14,082 nucleotides of DNA from JBFJVZ01 sp041623895 (GTDB lineage: Bacteria > Planctomycetota > Planctomycetia > Pirellulales > Pirellulaceae). Position numbers and translations under genes: made by a program. Below are positions 6,613 to 13,982 of the stretch, in pieces (the first letter of the stretch is position 1; every line of letters begins with the position of its first letter). The notes beneath the pieces are model-generated. The model had not been told where the DNA came from. It ran no database searches and saw nothing but the letters and a program-made list of their open reading frames with translations. The stretch is taken from positions 1 to 14,082 of the forward strand of contig JBFJVZ010000183.1 in the NCBI GenBank assembly GCA_041623895.1. The letters are read 5' to 3'.

Positions 6613-6642
6613 GTAGGCCAGGACTTGCTTGTCCTGGCCTAC
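6613..6642. repeat. GTAGGCCAGGAC palindrome, copy 1
   Basis: Perfect 12-bp arms GTAGGCCAGGAC and GTCCTGGCCTAC surround a 6-nt loop. It lies 11 bp beyond the stop codon of the DinB-fold gene, so it would be in the 3' end of that transcript. It shares its arms with the longer element at 13198-13249. Confidence 0.8.
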
Positions 6643-6653
6643 CTCAGGCAGCA

Positions 6654-7202
6654 CTAAGAGGGCTCGCGATCGACCACCACGCCACAACGCTGCTCGACAA
6701 TTTCAAAGTGATGCCGAAGATGACCGGCGGCGATCCAGGCGAGCGCCCGCACGGTCACGTGTTGCCCATCGCAAATCGCGGCGCGGTCCCAAGCAGCAGG
6801 CACCAGCCGTCTGAGTAACATCAGATTTGCCTGCCGCAAAGCTCCCAATTCGGTCACGACGTGCACAAAATTGCCCAACCCAAAGCGGCTGTCGGCATAC
6901 GCATTTTCATCCCAGCCTGGTAATTCTGTTTCGTCACCTGCGGCCAGCCGCATCATCCGGTAACCAAAGACCCGCTCGGCATTGGCGCAGTGTTCAAAGA
7001 CTTGCCGAATCGTCCAGCGGTAGGGCGCATGAATACGGTCAACTTGCTCGGTACTCAAACTGCTTGCCAGCTCGCAAACCCAATGCTGTTGTCCAGCAAG
7101 AATCTTGACGATGCACTCCCCGCCGACTTGGCGGATCAGTTCGTGGTGGTACTCGGCAGTGTACTCGTCGCGACGGGGTCGACGGCTAGCGATTCGGTTC
7201 AT
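6654..7202 (-). CDS. DinB-fold family protein
   Basis: A 182-residue cytoplasmic protein of the DinB/YfiT four-helix-bundle superfamily, whose members bind a metal through three histidines and include thiol-dependent transferases. The visible markers are W63-T-I-R-Q-V-F-E-H71 followed by A-N-A-E-R-V-F-G-Y-R, the motif G-W-D-E-N-A-Y at 96-102, and I-A-A-G-H161-L-R-H-H165 near the C-terminus. H71, H161 and H165 fit the metal triad. The length fits the family. The ATG at 7200-7202 lies 9 bp after the stop of the upstream hydrolase gene, so the two are almost certainly one operon. Substrate is unknown. Damage-inducible regulation should not be assumed from the family name. Confidence 0.85.
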   Translation of the reverse strand: MNRIASRRPRRDEYTAEYHHELIRQVGGECIVKILAGQQHWVCELASSLSTEQVDRIHAPYRWTIRQVFEHCANAERVFGYRMMRLAAGDETELPGWDENAYADSRFGLGNFVHVVTELGALRQANLMLLRRLVPAAWDRAAICDGQHVTVRALAWIAAGHLRHHFEIVEQRCGVVVDREPS

Positions 7203-7211
7203 GCGGAGATG

Positions 7212-7943
7212 TTAGACCATTTCTTTTAGCAACATTGCTGTCTTGGTGATCGACTCGGCATCGATGGTATGCGGGCCCATGAAGGGATGGAACTCGGCAT
7301 CGACTCCGGCTTCGGCGATCAATTCTCGCAGACGCTCCGCACTGCTGTACGGCAAGATCGGATCGATCATGCCGTGCGATTGATAAACCCGCGTATGCGC
7401 CAATCGGGATGACAAGTGTGCTTGCCACTTCGACTGGCAGACGACCGTACCGGAAAACAGGAACAACAGCTTTGGCGGATCGATGTCTGCCCGCAGCGAC
7501 GTGTCCAAGGTCAACATTGCTCCTTGGGAAAATCCACCCAAAACCATCGCCGCCGATCCGCCGTTACATTCTGCTTTGATTTCGCTGATCGCGCCACATA
7601 GCAATTCACGAGCTTCATCCAGCCCGGGCGGTTCTTTGTCGTGCAATTCGTCAAAACTATTCGCCTGCGCCGCTGCGGCCAGCGCCGCCATATTGATCGG
7701 CCACCAGGCACGGCCATCCGGCATTCCCAGTTCAGCCAAGGTATGCGGTGCGGCAGGGAATACAAAACGAAACTCAGCGGCCGTCTGACCCAGCAAACTG
7801 ATCCACTCGGGAGCGATCCCAGCCAGATCATGACCCGGCGCTCCGTAACCATGGCACAGCACCACGGGAATCGTAGGTGATGGACCACCATCGACGACAA
7901 TGCAATCCAGAGCCCCGTAGCGGGCTTGGCGAGGTTGAAGCAT
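7212..7943 (-). CDS. Alpha/beta hydrolase, phospholipase/carboxylesterase type
   Basis: A 243-residue serine hydrolase of the small carboxylesterase (Abhydrolase_2, YpfH-like) group. It has an H31-G-Y-G oxyanion segment after the first core strand, the nucleophile elbow G-G-F-S139-Q-G, the acid D194 in G-M-I-D-P, and the base H225 in M-G-P-H-T-I. The triad is complete, so it is probably active on short-chain or phospholipid-type esters in the cytoplasm. No signal peptide is seen. The ATG at 7941-7943 is used although no strong ribosome binding site precedes it. The DinB-fold gene follows after 9 bp. The promoter should lie in 7944-8300. Confidence 0.88.
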   Translation of the reverse strand: MLQPRQARYGALDCIVVDGGPSPTIPVVLCHGYGAPGHDLAGIAPEWISLLGQTAAEFRFVFPAAPHTLAELGMPDGRAWWPINMAALAAAAQANSFDELHDKEPPGLDEARELLCGAISEIKAECNGGSAAMVLGGFSQGAMLTLDTSLRADIDPPKLLFLFSGTVVCQSKWQAHLSSRLAHTRVYQSHGMIDPILPYSSAERLRELIAEAGVDAEFHPFMGPHTIDAESITKTAMLLKEMV

Positions 7944-8333
7944 TAGAGTTCGGATCCGATCAGGTACGTTCAGCTGGTCACCGTGTTATCGCGAAGCCAG
8001 ACCTGGCAAAGCGCACGCGGCCGTAAACGATAGAAGAAATGTTGCCCAAACGAAACCAACCGCGTTTTGACCCGGCACCGTCCACTTTTCGGGACCGTTG
8101 GGCGTTAGCGCACCGTGCTTACGGCAGAAACCGGATGCTAACCAGAGCGTGCGGCTGAAGAAGCCGGCGACCGGGCCGCAGGCCCAGCAGTTTGCTTAGC
8201 CCGGTCTGTGCTATGTAAATTGCCGCCCACTGCGGGGCTACTAAGCCGGACGCTCGCATGCCGGTTGATGGTGCCAACGCCAATCATTAATTTGGACAAA
8301 CCACACCCTCGCCCAGTACTTTTCGAGCACGAA
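7944..8333. other. Intergenic region with degenerate repeats
   Basis: About 390 bp between two minus-strand genes. A short GGGCC-GCA-GGCCC hairpin lies at 8173-8185. The tract 8090-8150, with GTTGGGCGTTAGCGCACCG, looks like a worn intergenic repeat of planctomycete type. No open frame with a plausible start is present, and no clear intrinsic terminator for the regulator gene was found. Confidence 0.45.
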
Positions 8334-10343
8334 TCACTCCTCTGAGCCTGACATCCCCAACTGCCGCATTTTTCGGTACAGATTGGATCGGTGCAAGCCC
8401 AGGCGGGTGGCCGCGTCGGTCATGTTGCCTTGACAAGCCTGAATCGCCGCCTCGATGTGAGTCGCTTGAAACTCCCGCGTGGCGTCAGCCAAAACGGGGG
8501 CAAAGCCGGCAGCCGCACGGGTGCCCGAGGAGACTCGTGCCGCCGGCGAGTTTGCCAGCATCAAGTCATCGGCGCTGATCGAATCACCACCACACAAATA
8601 ACAAACGCGTTCGATCGTGTTTCGCAGTTCACGAATGTTGCCCGGCCAAGAGTGCGCCAGCAATGCCTGGCGTGCGGACGGCTCGAGCAGGGGTACCTGG
8701 CGGCCGATCTGGTAGCAGAATTCGCTGAAGAAATGATCGGCCAGTTTAAGAGCATCATCACCGCGCTGGGACAGCGGCGGCAGTGTTAGCGAGACTACAT
8801 TCAGCCGGAAGTACAGGTCCTCGCGAAAACGCTTTTCCGCGATCAGTTGTTCCAAAGGTTGATTTGTCGCCGCGATCACGCGTACATCAACGGGAATCGT
8901 TTGCGAACCGCCCACACGAACCACGACTTTTTCTTCCAAAACGCGAAGCAGTTTCGCCTGGCCAGCGGGGCTCATGTCGCCGACTTCGTCCAGGAAGAGA
9001 GTGCCGCCGCCGGCCAATTCAAACTTTCCCGCACGAGTTTGATTGGCATCGGTAAAGGCTCCTTTCTCGTGCCCGAAAAGTTCACTCTCCAACAGCGATT
9101 CCACCAGCGCGGCACAGTTGACGGCGATGAAAGGTCCGTTTCGCCGGCCGCTGTGATAGTGGATATGCCTGGCCAGCACTTCTTTGCCAGTTCCGTTTTG
9201 GCCCAAGACCAAGACGCTCAAATCGGTCTTAGCGACCTTGTCGGCGCTATCGCGGACCGCCTGCACGGCCGGATGATTGCCGATCAGTTTTGTCGCCGAG
9301 GCAGCGTCATCGACCAATCGATCGCGGGACGCTGTCAGCGATTTGCGTGTTCGCAGCGCTTCGATCGCGACCGCCGCGTGCGTCGCCAGATCGCCAAGCA
9401 TGGCTGCATCAAACGCATCGAATGCCCCATGATCGCTGTTGATCGCCTCGAACACACCAATCAACTCGTCCCGGTTTCCGTACATCGGCACAGCGACAAG
9501 CGATTTGGTTTCAAATTCCAAGGATCGATCGACGGCGCGGTTGACACGCTGTTCGTCGTCGCTGCCGGAATTCCAAATCTTTGCCTCGGCTGTCCGCAAC
9601 ACTTCGCCGACCACGCCGGCGTCGTCGTCGACTTCCAGCGGCCTGCCTTCGATCCCCAGAGCGGGTCGTCCGATCAACTTGCGACGGCGACGATCCCACA
9701 GAAAGATACTGGCTCGTTCGCACCCCAGCAGCCGCGTTGCGGTGTCGGCGATCTTCATCAGTAACGCATCGTCATCGTCCAACCGCAACCACTCCGCGGC
9801 CGCCTTCAAGACGGCCGAAAGTTGCTCGATCCGCCGCGTGTGCCGGTCTCGTGTTTCGATTCGCTGTAGCGCAGCCGCCAACAGGAAGGCAAAACGTTGG
9901 AGACGCTGCAGTCGCGCCTGCGACTGCTCGATCGCCAGTTGCTCGCCGCGCGTCAGCCGAATCACAAGTGCTGACGGTGCGGTCGCCGGCAGCGGCACAT
10001 GATCGGGTGTGCTGCGATCGTGAATTGGCGTGACACACCAACCTTGGTCGATGATTGCGTCGTCCTGATCCAGTGCCTGACTGATCAGGCTTTCCGGCGG
10101 GGCTGTTTCATCTCCAACCCATAATTCTCGATTCCAGTCTCCCGTGCGTTGGCTGATCAATCCCCCAGCGTTACCGCCAATCACCGAAAGCAGATCGGGA
10201 AGCATTGTCTTCAGCAAGCCATGGCGGGAAGAATCGACTTGGATCGATTGCGCGATCTGAATCGCCAACCGCATGTCGTCCGCATCGGATGCCACTGTGG
10301 GTCTCTCGTTCGCTGTCATGAATTGTGTTACGACCTCTGTCAT
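8334..10343 (-). CDS. Sigma-54-dependent transcriptional activator with GAF domain
   Basis: A 669-residue enhancer-binding protein. Residues 1-170 are a divergent sensory region; a GAF domain covers about 190-335; the AAA+ sigma-54 activation domain covers about 350-580; a Fis-type helix-turn-helix lies at 626-664. Walker A reads G381-Q-N-G-T-G-K-E388 and Walker B G447-T-L-F-L-D-E453. The loop that contacts sigma-54, usually GAFTGA, is G428-A-F-T-D-A433, a known natural variant. S-W-P-G-N-I-R-E-L-R (565-574) is the conserved sensor II. There is no receiver domain, so a ligand or redox signal through GAF is more likely than phosphorylation. The ATG at 10341-10343 has AGGAGAG about 10 nt upstream. 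It is divergent from fabI, but whether it controls fabI is unknown. Confidence 0.95.
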   Translation of the reverse strand: MTEVVTQFMTANERPTVASDADDMRLAIQIAQSIQVDSSRHGLLKTMLPDLLSVIGGNAGGLISQRTGDWNRELWVGDETAPPESLISQALDQDDAIIDQGWCVTPIHDRSTPDHVPLPATAPSALVIRLTRGEQLAIEQSQARLQRLQRFAFLLAAALQRIETRDRHTRRIEQLSAVLKAAAEWLRLDDDDALLMKIADTATRLLGCERASIFLWDRRRRKLIGRPALGIEGRPLEVDDDAGVVGEVLRTAEAKIWNSGSDDEQRVNRAVDRSLEFETKSLVAVPMYGNRDELIGVFEAINSDHGAFDAFDAAMLGDLATHAAVAIEALRTRKSLTASRDRLVDDAASATKLIGNHPAVQAVRDSADKVAKTDLSVLVLGQNGTGKEVLARHIHYHSGRRNGPFIAVNCAALVESLLESELFGHEKGAFTDANQTRAGKFELAGGGTLFLDEVGDMSPAGQAKLLRVLEEKVVVRVGGSQTIPVDVRVIAATNQPLEQLIAEKRFREDLYFRLNVVSLTLPPLSQRGDDALKLADHFFSEFCYQIGRQVPLLEPSARQALLAHSWPGNIRELRNTIERVCYLCGGDSISADDLMLANSPAARVSSGTRAAAGFAPVLADATREFQATHIEAAIQACQGNMTDAATRLGLHRSNLYRKMRQLGMSGSEE

Positions 10344-10501
10344 TCGACTTTTACTCTCCTACCATTGGATTCGACTATTTCACCGGCGGCGAATTGCGGC
10401 GGCGGTAGGGAAATAGACGAATGTGGGCCCCGGGCGGTATCTTGTCGGTCCCCATCGCTTTCACGCTGAATCATTACGAGATCCTGTCAGGAACATTCGA
10501 G
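10344..10501. promoter_or_regulatory. Divergent promoter region with a long imperfect palindrome
   Basis: The 158 bp between the activator gene and fabI must hold both promoters. ATTCGACTATTTC (10369-10381) and GAAATAGACGAAT (10410-10422) are inverted with one mismatch in 13. Inside them ACCGGCGGCG faces CGGCGGCGGT, pairing at eight of ten positions. The whole 54-bp structure is a plausible operator. AGGA at 10489-10492 is the fabI ribosome binding site. No good -24/-12 sigma-54 promoter was found here. Confidence 0.5.
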
Positions 10502-11314
10502 ATGCAATTCAAAGGCAAAAAAGGACTCATTCTTGGCGTGGCCAACGATCATTCGATCGCCTGGGCCATCGCCAAGCAAATCATGGATGCGGGGGGGGAA
10601 TGCGGATTCACCCACCTTCCTGACCGTGACGATGACCAGCGACAGCGAAATCGGAGGCGGGTCGCAAAGCTCACCGACGCCCATGAAAACGCGAAGTTCC
10701 TGGTACCTATGGATGCGCAGAAAGATGAAGACATCCGCAGTGTTTTTGATCACACGGCAAAAAGCTTCGGAAAAATCGACTTTTTGCTGCATTCCATCGC
10801 CTTTGCCGATCGTGATGACCTGGGCCGCGACACCATCGATACCTCTCGTGAGGGTTTCAAATTGGCCATGGATGTCAGCGTGTACACCTTGCTGGCATGC
10901 TGCGCAGCCGCCAAACCGATCATGAACCCGGGCGGAGCCATCGCCACGATGACCTATTTTGGGGGCGAAAATTGTGTCCCCGGCTACAACGTGATGGGGG
11001 TCTGCAAAGCAGCCCTGGAGGCCGCCATGCGGTACGCGGCATTCGACCTCGGGCCGCAAGGTGTTCGCGTCAACGCACTCTCAGCAGGTCCCATCCGTAC
11101 ACTGGCCGGTCGGGCCGCCGGCGTCGAAGAGATGCTGATGCTGTACGAGCACATGGCGCCGCTGGGGCGCAACATCAGCCACGAAGAGGTGGGCCGCACC
11201 GGAGCGTTCTTGCTGAGCAGCGATAGCGAAGGCATCACCGGCGAAATCCTTCATGTGGACGGTGGCTATCACGCCATGGGCAGCCCCGGACGGCTGCTCG
11301 ATCGGCTCAAATAG
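10502..11314 (+). CDS. fabI: Enoyl-[acyl-carrier-protein] reductase (NADH)
   Basis: Cytoplasmic enzyme that reduces trans-2-enoyl-ACP in the last step of each fatty-acid elongation cycle; the target class of triclosan and isoniazid-like inhibitors. The 270-residue product is a short-chain dehydrogenase of FabI type: the N-terminal nucleotide motif G-V-A-N-D-H-S-I-A-W (12-21), Y152-F-G-G, and the Y162-x6-K169 catalytic pair. The N-A-L-S-A-G-P-I-R-T-L-A-G segment (191-203) is the FabI substrate loop. The ATG at 10502 has AGGA 9 nt upstream; an in-frame ATG at 10421 would add 27 unrelated residues and lies inside a palindrome arm, so it is rejected. The gene stands apart from other fab genes. 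Confidence 0.96.
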   Translation: MQFKGKKGLILGVANDHSIAWAIAKQIMDAGGECGFTHLPDRDDDQRQRNRRRVAKLTDAHENAKFLVPMDAQKDEDIRSVFDHTAKSFGKIDFLLHSIAFADRDDLGRDTIDTSREGFKLAMDVSVYTLLACCAAAKPIMNPGGAIATMTYFGGENCVPGYNVMGVCKAALEAAMRYAAFDLGPQGVRVNALSAGPIRTLAGRAAGVEEMLMLYEHMAPLGRNISHEEVGRTGAFLLSSDSEGITGEILHVDGGYHAMGSPGRLLDRLK

Positions 11315-11398
11315 CTCGCACCAAGCACAACGGACCACGGTCCATTTCCAAGCCAACACGAACTCCGCTGGACGACTACCGAACAAACAGGACTTTCC

Positions 11399-11992
11399 AT
11401 GGTTCGCACCGCAAGCACGATGTTACCGCTGGGTACGCAGGCGCCCGATTTCTCATTGCCCGACACCGAAGGCGAGATGGTCACGCTGGCTGATTACCAG
11501 GGCAGCAAAGCACTGCTGGTGATCTTCATGTGCAACCACTGCCCCTACGTCAAACACGTGGCCCCGCAGTTGAAGCGGCTGGCCGATGATGTTCAGCCCC
11601 AGGGCGTTGCGGTGGTCGGGATCAGCAGCAACGACGCCGAAAAGTATCCGGATGACTCCCCCGAAGCGATGGCTAAGGAAAAGGCTGACCGCGGATACAA
11701 CTTCGCTTACTTGTATGACGAAGACCAAACTGTTGCCAAAGCCTATGCGGCAGCCTGCACACCTGACTTCTTTTTGTTTGATGGTGAAATGAAATTGGTC
11801 TACCGCGGGCAGCTCGATTCCAGCCGTCCCGATTCGGGGATTCCGGTCACCGGCGAAGACTTGCGGGCGGCAATCGCAGCGGTGCTGGCCGGCCAACCGC
11901 CGAGCGGCGAGCAGCGTGCCTCGTTGGGCTGCAACATCAAGTGGAAAGCAGGCCACGAACCGGAATACTTCAAGCCGCAACGAAACGCGTGA
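11399..11992 (+). CDS. Thioredoxin-fold protein with CXXC motif
   Basis: A 197-residue redox protein of the AhpC/TSA-thioredoxin group (PRX_like1 type). The active motif is F-M-C45-N-H-C48-P-Y-V-K-H; a cis-proline segment follows at C120-T-P122-D-F-F, and the conserved C-terminal S-L-G-C178-N-I-K-W is present. No signal peptide is seen, so it is probably cytoplasmic. It may be a thiol reductase or peroxiredoxin-like enzyme; substrate unknown. The ATG at 11399 has AGGA at 11389-11392 with 6-nt spacing. It lies 84 bp after fabI, perhaps in the same transcript; a short GGACC-AC-GGTCC palindrome sits in the gap at 11332-11343. Its stop overlaps the next start by GTGA, so the two products are probably made together. 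Confidence 0.9.
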   Translation: MVRTASTMLPLGTQAPDFSLPDTEGEMVTLADYQGSKALLVIFMCNHCPYVKHVAPQLKRLADDVQPQGVAVVGISSNDAEKYPDDSPEAMAKEKADRGYNFAYLYDEDQTVAKAYAAACTPDFFLFDGEMKLVYRGQLDSSRPDSGIPVTGEDLRAAIAAVLAGQPPSGEQRASLGCNIKWKAGHEPEYFKPQRNA

Positions 11993-12951
11993 GCGACGTC
12001 GGTACAGATCGTTCCGGTGACGATGCGACGACGTATTTGCAAGATCTGACCCTGCGGTTGGCGATCGGAGCGGCGAACCTTGACGCCACCGTCCGCCAAC
12101 GACACGCCGGCTGGTTGCGTGATCAACAGCGATCCGACGGCGGCTTTGCCGGCCGCGAGGGCGAAAGTGATCCGTACTACACCGCCTTCGCTTTGCGCGG
12201 CTTGTTGGTGCTCGGGGCGCTTGATCAGGCCGTGGGCGAGCGGGCCGCCGACTTTCTGCGTCAACGACTGACTCATCGTGAATCGATCATCGATCTGATT
12301 TCCTTGATCTTTGCCGCAGCCATTTGTGAGTTGGCCGTCGGTGCCGTGGTCATCGACGATGACGATCAGGCGTGGCGAGGTAATGTTGCCAAGCTACTTG
12401 CTTCGCTACGAACCGAAGACGGCGGTTTTGCGAAGACCCCTGAGGGCCGCGCCGGCAGCACCTATCAAACGTTTCTGTCAGTCCTGTGCCACGAATTGAT
12501 GGGGATCGAAGTCCCGGATTCCGACCGCGTGGTGGAGTTTATCGACTCACAAGCCCACGTGGATGGCGGTTTCCTGGAGATTCGCGCGGCCAAACGTCCC
12601 GGGGTGAACCCCACGGCCGCCGCGATCGGGACCTTGAAAACACTCGGGCGTCTGCAGCCGCAGTCACACGCCCACACAATTGACTTCTTGTCCGATATGC
12701 AAACCGACGAAGGCGGGTTGGCTGCCAACACACGCATCCCCTTTGCCGACTTGCTCAGTTCCTGTACCGGGCTGATCACGCTGGCGGACTTGCAGGGGAC
12801 CGATCGCGTGAACGTCGACGCCATTCGCAAGTACGCGCTATCGATGCAGTCAGCCGCCGGCGGTTTCACCGGATTCGCGCTCGACCAGACGGCGGATGTG
12901 GAATACACGTTTTATGGGCTGGCCACGTTGGCCTTGTGCCAGCTTTGCTAG
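11989..12951 (+). CDS. Prenyltransferase/squalene-oxidase-repeat (alpha/alpha-toroid) protein
   Basis: A 320-residue protein built of five toroid repeats, each with a (D/E)GGF/GGL turn: Q-R-S-D-G-G-F, T-E-D-G-G-F, H-V-D-G-G-F, T-D-E-G-G-L and S-A-A-G-G-F. These resemble the beta subunit of protein prenyltransferases (Rab geranylgeranyltransferase-like). In the eukaryotic enzymes the zinc ligands are Asp, Cys and His; here the corresponding last repeat reads D-V-E-Y-T-F-Y-G, so the cysteine is not there, and prenyl transfer is doubtful. I start it at the GTG 11989, which overlaps the thioredoxin-fold stop by 4 bp; the in-frame ATG at 11941 would overlap that gene by 52 bp. No signal peptide or membrane segment is visible. 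Function is unknown. Confidence 0.85.
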   Translation: MSDVGTDRSGDDATTYLQDLTLRLAIGAANLDATVRQRHAGWLRDQQRSDGGFAGREGESDPYYTAFALRGLLVLGALDQAVGERAADFLRQRLTHRESIIDLISLIFAAAICELAVGAVVIDDDDQAWRGNVAKLLASLRTEDGGFAKTPEGRAGSTYQTFLSVLCHELMGIEVPDSDRVVEFIDSQAHVDGGFLEIRAAKRPGVNPTAAAIGTLKTLGRLQPQSHAHTIDFLSDMQTDEGGLAANTRIPFADLLSSCTGLITLADLQGTDRVNVDAIRKYALSMQSAAGGFTGFALDQTADVEYTFYGLATLALCQLC

Positions 12952-12970
12952 GCAACATTCAAACGCTGGC

Positions 12971-13018
12971 GAGAACCTGGGGCTGCGATTGACTCGCTGA
13001 AGCTCGCCAATCTGACCC
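12971..13018. repeat. 48-bp dispersed repeat module A, copy 2
   Basis: Identical over 48 bp to 6062-6109 and in the same orientation. It begins about 20 bp after the stop codon of the toroid-protein gene. Unlike copy 1, the right flank is TTG, so the outer CCTGGGG/CCCCAGG pairing is incomplete here. Confidence 0.85.
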
Positions 13019-13091
13019 TTGTCTTTCCCCACATTTTTCGCAGGACTTGTATTCGACAACCTCGGAGAATCGGGTACGGCGAAGCCGTTAA

Positions 13092-13127
13092 ACAACAAAG
13101 CCCAGGGTCGCGCAGCGCACCCTGGGT
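13092..13127. repeat. Palindromic repeat module B, copy 2
   Basis: The first 29 bp are identical to 6192-6220. CCCAGGGT and ACCCTGGG can pair as in copy 1, but the loop is 2 bp shorter. It lies 73 bp after module A, close to the 82-bp spacing in the first block, while the spacer sequences differ. Confidence 0.8.
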
Positions 13128-13197
13128 CATGATTTCAGATCTGAATCTCAACTGGTCGCATGTCCTTCCGACTGCCGCTACAGCGGAAAGCAATCTC

Positions 13198-13249
13198 GTA
13201 GGCCAGGACTTGTCCTGGCGGTAAATTGCCAGGACAAGTCCTGGCCTAC
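13198..13249. repeat. Perfect 22-bp inverted repeat with self-palindromic arms
   Basis: Arms at 13198-13219 and 13228-13249 are perfect inverted copies around an 8-bp loop. Each arm is itself a palindrome (CCAGGAC-TT-GTCCTGG), so the DNA or RNA can form one long hairpin or two short ones. It lies 43 bp before the ABC ATPase start, in that gene's leader or promoter. Confidence 0.9.
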
Positions 13250-13292
13250 CGATGATTCCACAACAATGATGAAAATGCTTTAGAATTCCGTG

Positions 13293-13961
13293 ATGCAAAA
13301 ATTAAACGTGCAGCATGTCGCGAAATCGTTTCCAACCGCCGGCGATCCGCTGGAAGTGCTTACCGATGTCAGCTTGGAACTCTGCGGAGGCGACTCGCTG
13401 GCAATCGTTGGGCCCAGCGGCAGCGGCAAGAGTACGTTGCTGCAGATTCTGGGCACGTTGGATCATCCCGACAGCGGTTGCGTCTTGATCAATGACACCG
13501 ATCCGTTCTCACTGGATCAGACTCAGCTGGCGGCCTTTCGCAATGCCCAAATCGGTTTTGTGTTTCAAGACCATCATCTGTTACCGCAGTTGACCGTCAT
13601 CGAAAATGTGCTGGTCCCCTCGCTTGCCGGCGGCAGACCAAGCGGCGAACAGCTTTCCCGAGCCACGGAACTGCTGGACTCGGTTGGACTGGGCGACCGC
13701 GTCGGTCATCTGCCGGGCGAACTTTCCGGCGGCGAACGCGAGCGGGTCGCCATTGCCCGTGCTTTGTTGATGCAGCCGTCGCTGATTTTGGCTGATGAAC
13801 CAACCGGCAATTTGGATCGGCGGACAGCGGAGTCGGTGACCGAATTACTGTTGCGTTTACAGCAAGCATCCGGGGCGATCCTGATCACCGTGACCCACAG
13901 CGATTCACTCTCGGCTGCGATGCAACAGCGACGAGAGTTAGTAGACGGAAAATTGGTCTGA
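13293..13961 (+). CDS. ABC transporter ATP-binding protein, LolD/MacB type
   Basis: A 222-residue ATPase subunit that powers a membrane exporter or lipoprotein-release complex. All nucleotide-binding motifs are intact (numbering from the GTG at 13290): Walker A G41-P-S-G-S-G-K-S-T49, Q-loop Q93, signature L145-S-G-G-E149, Walker B L165-I-L-A-D-E170, D-loop G-N-L-D and H-loop H203. L-x-P-x-L-T-V-x-E-N-V is typical of the LolD/MacB/FtsE group. The start is either GTG 13290 or ATG 13293; I chose ATG. No Shine-Dalgarno is evident. A FtsX/MacB-like permease is expected, but the sequence after the stop is repeat DNA up to the window edge, so the partner is either beyond it or elsewhere. Confidence 0.93.
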   Translation: MQKLNVQHVAKSFPTAGDPLEVLTDVSLELCGGDSLAIVGPSGSGKSTLLQILGTLDHPDSGCVLINDTDPFSLDQTQLAAFRNAQIGFVFQDHHLLPQLTVIENVLVPSLAGGRPSGEQLSRATELLDSVGLGDRVGHLPGELSGGERERVAIARALLMQPSLILADEPTGNLDRRTAESVTELLLRLQQASGAILITVTHSDSLSAAMQQRRELVDGKLV

Positions 13962-13982
13962 TCGGATGCTGGCCGTTGGAAA

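Larger units (their letters stand above)
5908..6653. other. Long gene-free block of repeat modules
   Basis: About 745 bp with no supported gene; short open frames at 6300-6569 lack start signals and domains. It contains, in order, the 48-bp module at 6062, small hairpins at 6126-6138 and 6175-6189, the CCCAGGGT palindrome at 6192-6229, the tract 6250-6300 with ACCCTGAATGGGT-like palindromes, an inverted partial module at 6310-6334, and two inverted repeats at 6561-6611 and 6613-6642. The promoter of the sulfatase-fold gene should lie near 5910-5960, but I could not pick one. Confidence 0.55.
12952..13292. other. Intergenic block with repeat modules
   Basis: About 340 bp between the toroid-protein gene and the ABC ATPase gene. 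It holds module A (12971-13018), an ACGGC-GAA-GCCGT hairpin (13076-13088), module B (13092-13127) and the long palindrome at 13198-13249. A promoter for the ABC gene may lie in 13250-13290, but no good match was found and no Shine-Dalgarno precedes the start. Confidence 0.5.

Noticed and set aside
8847..9764. Plus-strand frame of 305 codons
   Set aside because: Fully antisense to the AAA+ and GAF domains of the sigma-54 activator; no domain of its own.
10385..10397. GG and GC pair resembling a sigma-54 -24/-12 promoter
   Set aside because: Spacing is one base short of the strict GG-N10-GC rule and the rest of the consensus is poor.
10421..10501. Upstream ATG for fabI
   Set aside because: The added 27 residues do not belong to FabI, and the ATG at 10502 has a proper AGGA site.
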